Counted from the stretch's first letter, positions 8,427-17,360 are shown. The stretch: DNA of 64,000 bases from Alteriqipengyuania bathyomarina_B (GCF_038594605.1 NZ_JBCFZM010000001.1:62001-126000); one strand, 5' to 3'. The notes: generated from the sequence alone by a model not told the origin. Made by a program: numbers and translations.

Positions 8427-8984
8427 ATGGCCAAGTACGACAAGAACGATATCGAGCGCCGGATGCAGGGCGCGGTGGAAAGCCTCAAGGGCGATCTGGC
8501 GGGTCTGCGCACGGGCCGTGCGAACACCAGCCTGCTCGATCCCGTGGTGGTCGAAGTCTACGGATCGATGATGCCGCTCAACCAGGTGGCGACCGTTTCC
8601 GCGCCCGAATCGCGCATGCTCAGCGTCCAGGTGTGGGATAAGGGCAATGTAAGCGCGGTCGAAAAGGGCATTGCGCACGCCAACCTGGGTCTCAACCCGA
8701 TGCAGGACGGCCAGACGCTGCGCATTCCGATGCCCGACCTGACCGAAGAGCGCCGCAAGGAACTCGCCAAGGTCGCCGACAAGTACGGCGAGAACGCCAA
8801 GATCGCGATCCGCAACGTGCGCCGCGACGGGATGGAAGCGCTCAAGGAAGACGAAAAGAAGAAGGACATTTCCGAAGATGATCGCAAGCGGTCCGAGGAC
8901 GAGGTCCAGAAGCTGACCGACAAGCATGTCGCGGAAACGGACACGGCGGTCGAGCAGAAGAAGAAGGAAATCCTCGCGCAGTGA
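8427..8984 (+). CDS. frr: Ribosome recycling factor
   Basis: This 185-residue RRF splits post-termination ribosomes with EF-G. 'LAGLRTGRANTSLLDPVVVE' near the N-terminus and 'RNVRRDGMEALKEDEKKKDI' in the long helical domain are diagnostic. ATG 8427 has GAGGAAAG upstream and gives the normal length. The open frame continues further upstream into pyrH, but that part is not RRF. Confidence 0.97.
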   Translation: MAKYDKNDIERRMQGAVESLKGDLAGLRTGRANTSLLDPVVVEVYGSMMPLNQVATVSAPESRMLSVQVWDKGNVSAVEKGIAHANLGLNPMQDGQTLRIPMPDLTEERRKELAKVADKYGENAKIAIRNVRRDGMEALKEDEKKKDISEDDRKRSEDEVQKLTDKHVAETDTAVEQKKKEILAQ

Positions 8985-9003
8985 ACGGTTCGGGCCAAGC
9001 TTT

Positions 9004-9140
9004 CCCCCTTCTCTTCTGGGCAGGGGCAGCGAGACTTGGCGAACCGCAGGTGAGCCCAGTCGCAGCGGGGTGGGGCACGACTGGTGCTGCCGCGCTTCGC
9101 GTCCCCCACCCCCCCACCCCCTCACCCGAAGGAGAGGGGG
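9004..9140. repeat. Intergenic inverted-repeat element overlapping the uppS ribosome site
   Basis: Two imperfect complementary arms of about 23 bases, at 9004-9026 and 9117-9140, flank a GC-rich core. I count about 18 matching positions by eye. Inside the core a smaller perfect stem pairs CCAGTCG with CGACTGG (about 9056-9082). This resembles the mobile palindromic intergenic repeats seen in Sphingomonadales. Its right arm contains the GGAGAGGGGG that serves as the ribosome site for uppS, so folding could hide that site. Confidence 0.55.
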
Positions 9141-9147
9141 AGTGAGC

Positions 9148-9813
9148 GTGGCCAAACATGTCGCCATCATCATGGATGGCAATGGACGCTGGGCGAAGCG
9201 CCGCGCCCTGCCGCGCGCCATGGGCCACAAGCGCGGGGTGGAGGCGGTGCGTACGCTGGTCCGCAGCCTCGAAGGCACCGGGGTCGAGTGCCTGACGCTC
9301 TATGCCTTCAGCTCCGAGAACTGGAAGCGTCCGGAAGACGAGGTTTCGGACCTTATGAACCTGATGCGCAGCTTTATCCGTTCCGATCTCGAGGAATTCG
9401 TCGCGAATGGCGTGAAGCTGAAGATCGTGGGCGACTGGCGCGCGCTCGATCCGGATATCGTGGCGATGCTGGAGGACGCGCTGGAGCGGACTGCCCACGG
9501 CACGCATACCGTGGCTGTGGCGCTCAATTACGGTTCGCAGCAGGAGATCGCGGCAGCGGCCCGCGCAGCGGCGCAGGAAGGCGAAATCACCCCCGAAGCG
9601 ATCGAGCGGCACCTGTTTACGGCGGACCTTCCGCCAGTCGATCTGCTGATACGGACCAGTGGCGAGGTGCGCCTTTCTAATTTTCTGTTATGGCAAATGG
9701 CTTATGCGGAGATGATCTTCGTCGAGACGCTGTGGCCGGACTTCACGCCGCAGCACTTGAGCGAGGCGCTGGAAGAGTTTGCGAGGAGAGAGAGGCGCTA
9801 TGGCGGCCGATGA
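9148..9813 (+). CDS. uppS: Isoprenyl (undecaprenyl) diphosphate synthase
   Basis: This 221-residue cis-prenyltransferase makes the C55 carrier for peptidoglycan. The catalytic 'IIMDGNGRWAKRR' is at the N-terminus, 'FSSENWKRP' follows, and 'RTSGEVRLSNFLLWQ' with 'AYAEMIF' forms the isopentenyl-diphosphate site. I chose GTG 9148 because GGAGAGGGG lies 8 bases upstream. GTG 9142 is also in frame but touches the ribosome site. The gene overlaps cdsA by 14 bases. The order frr-uppS-cdsA-dxr-rseP-bamA is the classical one. Confidence 0.96.
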   Translation: MAKHVAIIMDGNGRWAKRRALPRAMGHKRGVEAVRTLVRSLEGTGVECLTLYAFSSENWKRPEDEVSDLMNLMRSFIRSDLEEFVANGVKLKIVGDWRALDPDIVAMLEDALERTAHGTHTVAVALNYGSQQEIAAAARAAAQEGEITPEAIERHLFTADLPPVDLLIRTSGEVRLSNFLLWQMAYAEMIFVETLWPDFTPQHLSEALEEFARRERRYGGR

Positions 9814-10594
9814 CGATGCACCGGCACAAGAAACGCCGGCCACCGCCACCAGTGGCGCCGAGATGCAGCGTTCCGACGCGGGCGAAGACACGCTCGCGAC
9901 CGACGCCGAGCTGCGCGAGATCAAGGAACATTCGCGGCGAAAGACGCTGGGCATTAGGGCCGCATCGGCGACCGTGCTCCTCGGGTTCGCAGTCGCGATC
10001 TACTACTTCCTCGGCGACCGGGGGCTGGATCTGCTGGTCGGCGCGGTTGCCGCACTGTGCTTTCTCGAGCTCATTTTCCTGATCATCAAGATTACCGACA
10101 ATGTTCCCTATCGCCTTGCCGCGATCCTTGCGGGGGCATGTTACATCGGGCTCGGCGCGGTGATCCTGATCGCGTTCGACATCCAGTATTTCTACATGAC
10201 GATCGCGGTAGTGGTCCTCGCAGATACCTTCGCTTACGTCTTCGGCACATTGATCGGCGGACCGCGCATTCTGCCCCGGGTCAGCCCGAACAAGACCTGG
10301 GCTGGCTTGCTCGGCGGGATGTTCGGTGGCTTCCTCGCACTGACTCCGCTGATCTATCTTTCGTCGCGGATCATGGGTGTGCTCGACATGCAGGCGCTGA
10401 TCGTCGCGGCGATCGCGGGGCCGGTCCTCGCGGCTGTCGCGCTGGCAGGCGACCTGTTCGAGAGCTGGCTGAAGCGCAAGGCGGGGGTCAAGGATTCGAG
10501 CCGTCTCATCCCGGGGCATGGAGGCTTTTTCGACCGCTTCGACGGCGTCATCCCCGTTGCCATCGTCATCGGCGTGATCACGTCGCTGGCATGA
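9800..10594 (+). CDS. cdsA: Phosphatidate cytidylyltransferase (CDP-diacylglycerol synthase)
   Basis: This 264-residue integral membrane enzyme makes CDP-diacylglycerol from phosphatidate and CTP, the branch point for all phospholipids. About 45 acidic, Ala/Thr-rich residues precede the first membrane helix. The family signature is complete near the C-terminus: 'SWLKRKAGVKDSSRLIPGHG' (from about residue 222) followed by 'GFFDRFDG'. ATG 9800 follows GAGGAGAGAGAGG and overlaps the end of uppS, which implies translational coupling. Its products feed psd and pgsA, both in this window. Confidence 0.96.
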   Translation: MAADDDAPAQETPATATSGAEMQRSDAGEDTLATDAELREIKEHSRRKTLGIRAASATVLLGFAVAIYYFLGDRGLDLLVGAVAALCFLELIFLIIKITDNVPYRLAAILAGACYIGLGAVILIAFDIQYFYMTIAVVVLADTFAYVFGTLIGGPRILPRVSPNKTWAGLLGGMFGGFLALTPLIYLSSRIMGVLDMQALIVAAIAGPVLAAVALAGDLFESWLKRKAGVKDSSRLIPGHGGFFDRFDGVIPVAIVIGVITSLA

Positions 10595-10601
10595 TGATCT
10601 G

Positions 10602-11756
10602 ATGCGCTCGATATCCATTCTCGGGGCGACGGGCTCGGTCGGCGACTCCACCTTCCGCTTGCTGCGCAAACATCGCGCGGACTGGCGGGTAGAGGCACTG
10701 ACCGCCCAGTGCAGCGCGACCAAACTGGCCGAGCTGGCGAAGGAATTCGACGCTCGGATAGCAATAGTCGGTGACGAGGCCTGCCTGCCCGAACTGCGCG
10801 AGGAGCTGGCCGGTAGCGGGATCGAGGCCGCAGGTGGCCGCGCGGCTCTGATCGAGGCGGCGGCGCGTCCGGTCGATATCACCATGGCCGCGATCGTCGG
10901 TTGTGCCGGGCTGGCCCCGGTCATGGCGGCGATAGAGCAGGGCGGCACCATCGCGCTCGCCAACAAGGAAGCGCTGGTTTCCGCAGGCGAAGTGATGACC
11001 GAGGCAGTCGCACGGCATGGTGCCACGCTGCTGCCTGTCGATTCGGAGCACAACGCGATCTTCCAGTGCCTCAACGGCAATGATCTGGCCGAAGTGCGGA
11101 TGATCACGCTGACCGCCAGCGGAGGCCCGCTGCGGCTGCTCTCCACCGACGAGTTGCAGCGCGTCACGCCCGATCAGGCGGTCGCGCATCCCAACTGGGA
11201 TATGGGTGCGAAGATCAGCGTCGATTCCGCCACCATGTTCAACAAGGGGCTGGAACTGATCGAGGCGCATCACCTCTTCCCCGTTGGCCTCGACAGGATT
11301 CGCATCCTCGTCCACCCGCAAAGCGTGATTCATTCGATGGTCGAATACCGCGACCACTCGACGCTGGCGCAGCTGGGCCCGTCGGAGATGATGGTGCCGA
11401 TTGCCTCGTGCCTTGCGTGGCCCAAGCGCATGGAAACACCGTGCGAACCGCTCGATCTCGCGAAGATCGGCGAATTGACGTTCTTCCAGCCGGACGAGGA
11501 CCGCTTCCCCGCCACCCGGCTGGCGCGCGCGGCCTGCGAAGAGGGCGGGGCGACCCCCGCAATTCTCAATGCTGCCAACGAGATGGCGGTCGCCGCCTTC
11601 CTCGCCGGTCAGATACCGTTCACCCGCATTGCGGCAGTGGTCGAGGACGTTCTGGGACAATCGAACCACACGCCCCGGCCCGCCACGCTCGACGACGTGC
11701 TGGCGATCGACGCCGCTGCGCGAAGTCAGGCCCGGGCAATTCTGGAGACTGCATGA
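10602..11756 (+). CDS. dxr: 1-deoxy-D-xylulose 5-phosphate reductoisomerase
   Basis: This 384-residue enzyme of the MEP isoprenoid pathway converts DXP to MEP with NADPH. The NADPH loop 'GATGSVGDSTF' is at the N-terminus. 'ANKEALVSAG', 'VDSEHNAIFQC' and 'TASGGPLR' form the substrate and metal site. 'GLELIEAHHLF' and 'VHPQSVIHSMVEY' are also typical. It supplies the isoprenyl units used by UppS. It starts 7 bases after cdsA and its TGA overlaps the ATG of rseP. Confidence 0.97.
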   Translation: MRSISILGATGSVGDSTFRLLRKHRADWRVEALTAQCSATKLAELAKEFDARIAIVGDEACLPELREELAGSGIEAAGGRAALIEAAARPVDITMAAIVGCAGLAPVMAAIEQGGTIALANKEALVSAGEVMTEAVARHGATLLPVDSEHNAIFQCLNGNDLAEVRMITLTASGGPLRLLSTDELQRVTPDQAVAHPNWDMGAKISVDSATMFNKGLELIEAHHLFPVGLDRIRILVHPQSVIHSMVEYRDHSTLAQLGPSEMMVPIASCLAWPKRMETPCEPLDLAKIGELTFFQPDEDRFPATRLARAACEEGGATPAILNAANEMAVAAFLAGQIPFTRIAAVVEDVLGQSNHTPRPATLDDVLAIDAAARSQARAILETA

Positions 11757-12871
11757 TCGAAAACGTGCCCTTTTGGATGTGGATAGTCGGCTTCCTGCTG
11801 GTGCTGGGGCCGCTGGTCACCCTGCATGAGCTGGGTCACCTGCTGGTGGGCCGCCTGCTGGGCGTGCAGGCTGATGCCTTCTCGGTCGGCTTCGGCAAGG
11901 AACTGGTCGGCTTCGACGACAGGCACGGCACCCGCTGGCGCATCTCCGCGCTGCCGCTTGGCGGCTATGTCCAGTTCCGGGGCGATATGAACCCGGCGAG
12001 CATTCCCGATCCCGATGCTCCGGCAGAGGAAGGCGCGTTCCAGAATGCATCGCTATGGCGACGCGCGCTGATCGTGGCGGCAGGCCCGGTCACCAATATC
12101 CTGATCGCGCTGGGCATTTTTGCGGCGTTCTTCATGATCATAGGGCGTCCGGTGCCGGTCGATGCGGAGCAGCAGCTGACCGTGGCCGGCTTCAGCGAAG
12201 GATCGCCCGCGCAGGCCGCCGGGATCGAGGTTGGCGACAGGATCGTTACGCTCGACGGCGACGCGCTGGAGAGCTTCCGGGATTTGCAACAGGAAGTTAT
12301 GCTGCATCCCGAACAGCGGATGGATCTGGGGGTGGAGCGCAACGGCGAGGCTATGAGCTTCGCGGTCACCACCATGAGCCACGAGGTCGAGGATCGCTTC
12401 GGCAATGTCTCGAGGATCGGGCTTCTGGGCGTCGAGTCGGCGGGTGTCGAATATGATTTCGTGCCGCAGGGCCCGATTGAGGCACTGTCTGGCGGTGTGG
12501 AACAATCGATCGACACGTTCTCCATGATGATTACCGGGCTCAAGCAGATCGTGACCGGGCAACGCTCGGTCCAGGAGCTGGGTGGGCCGGTGAAGATCGC
12601 CAAGTTCTCCGGAGAGCAGCTGAGCTTGGGCTGGGTCGCCTTCATCAACTTCGTCGCGCTGATATCACTTAATTTGGCATTCATTAACTTGCTGCCAATC
12701 CCTGCGCTCGACGGTGGTCACCTGGCATTCTACGCGGCGGAAGCGATCCGCCGTAAACCGGTAGGCCCTCGCGCGATGGAAATGGCGTATCGCACCGGTG
12801 TGGCTCTCGTGCTCGCATTGATGCTATTCGTGACGATCAACGACCTGGCTTCGCTGACGCTCTTCGGCTGA
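11753..12871 (+). CDS. rseP: RIP metalloprotease RseP (site-2 protease family)
   Basis: This 372-residue intramembrane zinc protease has the HELGH motif in its first helix (residues 25-29) and a PDZ domain at about 135-215. The third zinc ligand is in 'NLLPIPALDGGH' within a C-terminal helix. RseP-type enzymes cleave anti-sigma factors and remnant signal peptides in the inner membrane. ATG 11753 overlaps the dxr stop (ATGA), so the two are coupled. Proximity to bamA fits an envelope-homeostasis role. Confidence 0.96.
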   Translation: MIENVPFWMWIVGFLLVLGPLVTLHELGHLLVGRLLGVQADAFSVGFGKELVGFDDRHGTRWRISALPLGGYVQFRGDMNPASIPDPDAPAEEGAFQNASLWRRALIVAAGPVTNILIALGIFAAFFMIIGRPVPVDAEQQLTVAGFSEGSPAQAAGIEVGDRIVTLDGDALESFRDLQQEVMLHPEQRMDLGVERNGEAMSFAVTTMSHEVEDRFGNVSRIGLLGVESAGVEYDFVPQGPIEALSGGVEQSIDTFSMMITGLKQIVTGQRSVQELGGPVKIAKFSGEQLSLGWVAFINFVALISLNLAFINLLPIPALDGGHLAFYAAEAIRRKPVGPRAMEMAYRTGVALVLALMLFVTINDLASLTLFG

Positions 12872-13042
12872 CGCAATTCCGGGCAGAGACAATGAGAGGC
12901 GGCCCCACCAGCTAATCGCACCTGCTTGAAAGGGGCGCACGTATCGGGCACAGGGCGCCGGATCGTTTGATCCGGAAGGTCGATACGGCAAAAAGCCAGT
13001 TGCGATCCGGGGTCGAAACAATTTGACGGGACATCTTCGCCA

Positions 13043-15778
13043 ATGACGGCCATCGAAACCGGCGCAACACGCCGCTCGCGCAATATCCGCAATTATGCAC
13101 TCGCCCTGCTTGGGTGCACTACGCTGGCCGGGTTGCCGCAGGCGGCTCTAGCGCAGCAGACCGACGAAGTGGCCGCGCAACCGGCAGCCACGTCGACCGA
13201 TGCCGCCGAGCAGCAGCGTGCGCCCGCTGCCGCGCAACAGGGCGACATCATCCGCACGATCTCGGTGACGGGTGTCCAGCGCCTCGAGCCCAATACGATC
13301 CTCAGCTATGTGCGCCTTCGTCCGGGCGACGAATATACCAACGCCGCAGCCGACCAGGCGCTGAAGGATCTCGCCGCGACCGACCTGTTCGCAAGCTATG
13401 CGATCCGTAACGACAATGGCGACGTGGTGATCGAGGTCGAGGAAAACCCGGTCATCAACCGGATCATCCTCGAAGGTAACGACCGTCTCAAGACCGACAA
13501 GATCGTGCCCGAGGTCAAGCTTGCCCCGCGCCAGATATTCACCCGGTCGAAGGTGCGTGCCGACGTTGCGCGCATTATCGAGCTCTATAAGCGGCAAGGC
13601 CGTTTCGCAGCTACCGTAGAGCCGAAGACAGTTCAGCTCAGCCAGAACCGCGTCGACCTGGTGTTCGAGATCACCGAGGGGCCCAAGTCCAAGGTCCGCC
13701 AGATCAACATCATCGGCAACGAAGAATTTTCGGACGGCAATCTGAAGGGCGAGATGGTCACCAAGGAGACCGGCCTCTTCAGCTTCCTTAGCGGCAATAC
13801 GAGTTACGACCCCGACAAGCTTGCGTTCGACCAGCAGAAGCTGCGCGAATTCTACCTGACGCAAGGGTACGTCGATTTCCGCGTTGTTTCCGCGGTCGCC
13901 GAGCTGACCCCTGACAAGCGCGACTTCATCATCACCTACGTGGTGGAAGAGGGCGAGCGCTACAAATTCGGCGACGTCGACATCAAGAGCGAAATCCGCG
14001 ACCTCGATGGCGAAGCGCTGACCCGCAGCCTCTCGATCACTGACGGCGAGTGGTATGATGCCCAGCGGATCGAGGACACGGTCGAATCGCTGAGCGAGCT
14101 GGCCGGTCGCTTCGGTTATGCCTTCGCCGACGTGCGCCCGCAGTTCCGCCGCGATCCCGAAAATCTCACGATGAACGTGACGATGGTCATCAACGAGGCG
14201 CCGCGCGTCTACATCGAACGGGTCGACGTTAACGGCAACACGCTGACGCAGGACAAGGTCATCCGGCGCGAGTTCCGCGCGGCCGAAGGCGATGCGTTCA
14301 ACACCCTCGCGGTCAACCGCACCACCGCCCGAATCAACTCGCTCGGCTTCTTCCAGGAAGGCTTCGAGGTCCAGCAGGTGGAAACCGCCAGTCCCGACCG
14401 GATCATTCTGGAAGCCAATGTCGAAGAGCAGCCGACCGGCGAGTTGCAGCTTTCGGCCGGGTTCTCCTCGCTCGAGAGCTTCCTGTTCTCGGGTTCGATC
14501 CGCCAGCGCAACTTCCGCGGTCGCGGTCAGACGATCGGCGCCTCGGCGCAGGTTTCGCGGTTCTCTAACTCGATCAACCTGAGCTTCGCCGAGCCTTACG
14601 TGTTCGACCGCAACATCTCGTTCGGCGCGGATATCTATCGTCGCGACGTCAACAGCTTCAACTTCATCGGCGGCAGTCGCAATACGACGTTCGAGCAGAC
14701 CACGACCGGCGGATCGCTGAGGCTGGGCGTGCCGCTGACCGAATATGCATCGCTCATCGGCAGCTACACGCTCAATTTCGATCAGGTCAGCCTGGACGAA
14801 GATATCTATTTCTCGGATTTCGACCGCGATGGCGTGCGCACATGCGAGCCGATCCGGGCCGGCCGCTACCTTTGCGATGTTCTGGGCGACCGGACCAGCT
14901 CGATCCTCGGCCTCAACCTCGTTTATAATACGCTGAACAGCTATTATCGTCCGACCCGGGGCGAACGCGCCACGCTCGGTGTCGATTTCGCCGGGCTGGG
15001 CGGCGATGTGAAGTATGTGAAGCTGCGCGGGCAGGCCTCCAAGTACTGGCAGGTGTTCGGCGACTTCATCTTCTCGCTCTCGGCCGAAGGTGGCTACATC
15101 AAGGGCCTCGAGGATCGTGGCCCCGGTTTCGACGATGTCCGTCTGACCGACCGGTTCTTCCTCGGCGAGCCGCAGTTCCGCGGGTTCGACATTCGCGGGG
15201 TCGGCCCTCGCGTCCTGCGCCAGCGCGAATTGGACGACGGCGATGGCAATCCGGTTCTCGTCACCGATCGCGACCAGCTGCTGGCCGACGACGCGCTGGG
15301 CGGCAACACCTATTACCTCGGTCGTGCGGAACTTGAAATTCCGCTGGGAACGGGCGCGCGCGAGCTTGGCCTGCGCCCCTCGGTCTTCCTCGACGTCGGC
15401 GCGCTGTTCAATATCGACGAGCCGCAGCTGACGCAGAATCCGCTGGGCGATGAATTCTTCGTTCCGATTACGAACGCGGACGGGATCCCCACCTATGTCG
15501 ACACCAACGGAACCCCGGATGATTTCGACGACGACGTGATTGTCGCAATTCCGGATGGCGATCCGGTTGGGGACGATCTTATTGCGCGCGGATCGACCAT
15601 TCCCGCCTTCCGCGAGACATTCCTCGGCAACAGCGCTTCGCCGAGGGTCTCGATCGGGATCGGCGTGAACTGGAACTCGCCGTTCGGCCCGTTCCGGATC
15701 GACCTTTCGCACGTCCTCCTCAAGCAGGATGGCGACGACACCAAGACACTCTCATTCAACGTAGGGACGCAATTCTGA
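13043..15778 (+). CDS. bamA: Outer membrane protein assembly factor BamA
   Basis: This 911-residue Omp85 protein inserts beta-barrel proteins into the outer membrane. A signal peptide ends near 'QAALAQ' (about residue 38). Five POTRA domains follow, starting around 'DIIRTISVTGVQRLEPNTI'. A C-terminal 16-strand barrel ends in Phe. The conserved barrel-loop 'FRGFDIRG' is present. The protein is about 100 residues longer than the E. coli form. Part of the excess is an acidic loop of about 60 residues (roughly residues 795-855) before the final strands. The 171-base gap after rseP may hold its own promoter. The stop overlaps the skp ATG. Confidence 0.96.
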   Translation: MTAIETGATRRSRNIRNYALALLGCTTLAGLPQAALAQQTDEVAAQPAATSTDAAEQQRAPAAAQQGDIIRTISVTGVQRLEPNTILSYVRLRPGDEYTNAAADQALKDLAATDLFASYAIRNDNGDVVIEVEENPVINRIILEGNDRLKTDKIVPEVKLAPRQIFTRSKVRADVARIIELYKRQGRFAATVEPKTVQLSQNRVDLVFEITEGPKSKVRQINIIGNEEFSDGNLKGEMVTKETGLFSFLSGNTSYDPDKLAFDQQKLREFYLTQGYVDFRVVSAVAELTPDKRDFIITYVVEEGERYKFGDVDIKSEIRDLDGEALTRSLSITDGEWYDAQRIEDTVESLSELAGRFGYAFADVRPQFRRDPENLTMNVTMVINEAPRVYIERVDVNGNTLTQDKVIRREFRAAEGDAFNTLAVNRTTARINSLGFFQEGFEVQQVETASPDRIILEANVEEQPTGELQLSAGFSSLESFLFSGSIRQRNFRGRGQTIGASAQVSRFSNSINLSFAEPYVFDRNISFGADIYRRDVNSFNFIGGSRNTTFEQTTTGGSLRLGVPLTEYASLIGSYTLNFDQVSLDEDIYFSDFDRDGVRTCEPIRAGRYLCDVLGDRTSSILGLNLVYNTLNSYYRPTRGERATLGVDFAGLGGDVKYVKLRGQASKYWQVFGDFIFSLSAEGGYIKGLEDRGPGFDDVRLTDRFFLGEPQFRGFDIRGVGPRVLRQRELDDGDGNPVLVTDRDQLLADDALGGNTYYLGRAELEIPLGTGARELGLRPSVFLDVGALFNIDEPQLTQNPLGDEFFVPITNADGIPTYVDTNGTPDDFDDDVIVAIPDGDPVGDDLIARGSTIPAFRETFLGNSASPRVSIGIGVNWNSPFGPFRIDLSHVLLKQDGDDTKTLSFNVGTQF

Positions 15779-16485
15779 TGAACTACCGCAATCTCGCCAC
15801 CGCGAGCGCCGTCGCGATCGCAAGCCTCGCGCTCGCCGCGCCTGCCAGCGCGCAGGTCAACGGCATCGCGACCGCCGATCGTGCCCTGGCCGTCGCCAAC
15901 ACGCAGGCGCTGCAAACCGGCTTCGAGCAGATCGCCACCCAGAACCAGGCCCAGCTGACCAGCCTCGGCCAGTTGCAGCAGCAGCAGCAGACCATCGTTC
16001 GCGGGCTCGACACTGACGGCGACGGCCAGCTTTCGGAAGCCGAACAGGCTGCCGTACCCGAAGCCACGCGGCAACAGCTCGGTACGCTGAACCAGCAGAT
16101 CAGAGCGATCGAGGTGCCGATCCAGCGCGCGCGCGTCTACGTCGTCAGCCAGATCGGCCAGCAATATGCACCGGCCGTGCAGCAGGTGATTGCAGACCGC
16201 TCGATCCAGATCATGCTCGCTCCTGATGCATTGATCTACGCGCCCGAAACCGCCGATGTGACCAGCGCGATCACCGCCGCGATGAACGCCCGCGCGACGA
16301 GTGCGCAGATCTCACCTCCCGCCGACTGGCAGCCCTCGCAGGGCGGCGTGCAGCTCTATCAAGAGATCCAGCAGCTGATCATGTACTCCGCGATGCAGCA
16401 GCAGGCAGCCGCCGCGGCGCAGGCACGGCAGGGTCAGCAGCCGCAGCAGCAGGCTCCGGCTCCGGCCCAGCCGACGGGGCGTTAA
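15778..16485 (+). CDS. skp: OmpH/Skp family periplasmic chaperone with an EF-hand-like loop
   Basis: This 235-residue protein has a signal peptide cleaved after 'APASAQ'. A mostly helical, Gln-rich body and a low-complexity Gln/Ala/Pro tail (about residues 195-235) follow. Position directly after bamA (TGATG overlap) and the helical layout identify it as Skp/OmpH, which holds unfolded outer-membrane proteins in the periplasm. It is longer than E. coli Skp (about 160 residues). Residues 78-89 read DTDGDGQLSEAE, a perfect 12-residue EF-hand calcium loop. It falls in the helical region where Skp normally has none. Confidence 0.85.
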   Translation: MNYRNLATASAVAIASLALAAPASAQVNGIATADRALAVANTQALQTGFEQIATQNQAQLTSLGQLQQQQQTIVRGLDTDGDGQLSEAEQAAVPEATRQQLGTLNQQIRAIEVPIQRARVYVVSQIGQQYAPAVQQVIADRSIQIMLAPDALIYAPETADVTSAITAAMNARATSAQISPPADWQPSQGGVQLYQEIQQLIMYSAMQQQAAAAAQARQGQQPQQQAPAPAQPTGR

Positions 16486-16531
16486 GATCATCGCGGACGC
16501 AGAGAACAACGACGCGGGCGAACCGCTGAGC

Positions 16532-16987
16532 ATGCCCGAGACACGGCAGATGGACGTGCGGCAGGTCTTGAAGGCCCTGCCGCACCGCTATCCGATGCTG
16601 CTCGTCGATCGGGTGGCGAGCCTGACCAAGGGCGAGGAAATCCACGCGGTGAAGGCGGTGACCTTCAACGAGGATTTCTTCCAGGGCCACTTCCCGGGTG
16701 CACCGATCATGCCCGGCGTCTTGCAGGTCGAGGCGCTGGCGCAGGCCGCGGCGATCCTTGGGATCGAGACGCTGGACCTGGCTGGCAGTGGTAAGCTCGT
16801 TTATTTTATGGGGATCGACGGAGCCAAGTTCCGGGCGCCCGTGACGCCGGGCTGCCTGCTCGACCTCAATGTTTCGTTCCTGCAGAAGCGCAGCCGGGTC
16901 TACAAGTTCGCGGGCAAGGCCAGTGTCGACGGCAAGACGACCTGCGAGTGCGAGTTCACCGCGATGATCGCCGACCCGCCGGAATAA
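16532..16987 (+). CDS. fabZ: 3-hydroxyacyl-ACP dehydratase FabZ
   Basis: This 151-residue hotdog-fold dehydratase of fatty-acid synthesis has 'LPHRYPMLLVDRV' at the N-terminus. The catalytic segment is 'GHFPGAPIMPGVLQVEALAQ', with the conserved His and Glu. It follows skp by 46 bases. In LPS-making proteobacteria lpxD stands between skp and fabZ, and lpxA and lpxB follow. Here neither is present, which fits a sphingolipid-based outer membrane. The ribosome site before ATG 16532 is weak, so translation may depend on read-through from skp. Confidence 0.95.
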   Translation: MPETRQMDVRQVLKALPHRYPMLLVDRVASLTKGEEIHAVKAVTFNEDFFQGHFPGAPIMPGVLQVEALAQAAAILGIETLDLAGSGKLVYFMGIDGAKFRAPVTPGCLLDLNVSFLQKRSRVYKFAGKASVDGKTTCECEFTAMIADPPE

Positions 16988-17097
16988 GGGCCGACGCGAA
17001 GCAGGCTTGCCAATCGGGCGCGTTGGGACTATCCGCGCGCCTTTCCCACCCAACAGCTGGACCGGTCGGAACCGTTCCGAGGCTATGGAGACATGAC

Positions 17098-17322
17098 ATG
17101 AAGGCCGAAGGTCACCCCGATTACCACACCATCAACGTCAAGATGACCGATGGTACCGAATTCCAGACCCGCTCCACCTGGGGCAAGGAAGGCGACACGC
17201 TGACGCTGGAAATCGACCCGACCAGCCACCCGGCATGGACCGGCGGCAAGCAGCAGCTTCAGGAAGGCGGCCGCGTTGCCCAGTTCAACAAGCGCTTCGG
17301 CGGGCTCAGCCTCAAGAAATAA
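17098..17322 (+). CDS. rpmE: 50S ribosomal protein L31
   Basis: This 74-residue L31 starts 'MKAEGHPDYHTINVKMTDGT' and contains 'DPTSHPAWTGGKQQL' and 'VAQFNKRFGGL', which are typical. It lacks the CxxC pairs of the zinc-binding form, so it is the zinc-independent (C-minus) type. ATG 17098 gives the standard N-terminus. A GGAG lies 8 bases upstream. A strong terminator follows. Confidence 0.96.
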   Translation: MKAEGHPDYHTINVKMTDGTEFQTRSTWGKEGDTLTLEIDPTSHPAWTGGKQQLQEGGRVAQFNKRFGGLSLKK

Positions 17323-17360
17323 CGCGACATTACGCGCTTTGCGGCCTCGTGCCGCGAGGG

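Noticed and set aside
13148..15712. An 854-codon open frame antisense to bamA
   Set aside because: It mirrors the GC-biased codon use of bamA, is rich in His, Arg, Asp and Val, and has no recognisable domain. The forward frame is clearly BamA.
17065..17080. GGAACCGTTCC upstream of rpmE as an EcfG promoter
   Set aside because: The two half-elements are adjacent instead of 16-17 bases apart. It is just a palindrome.
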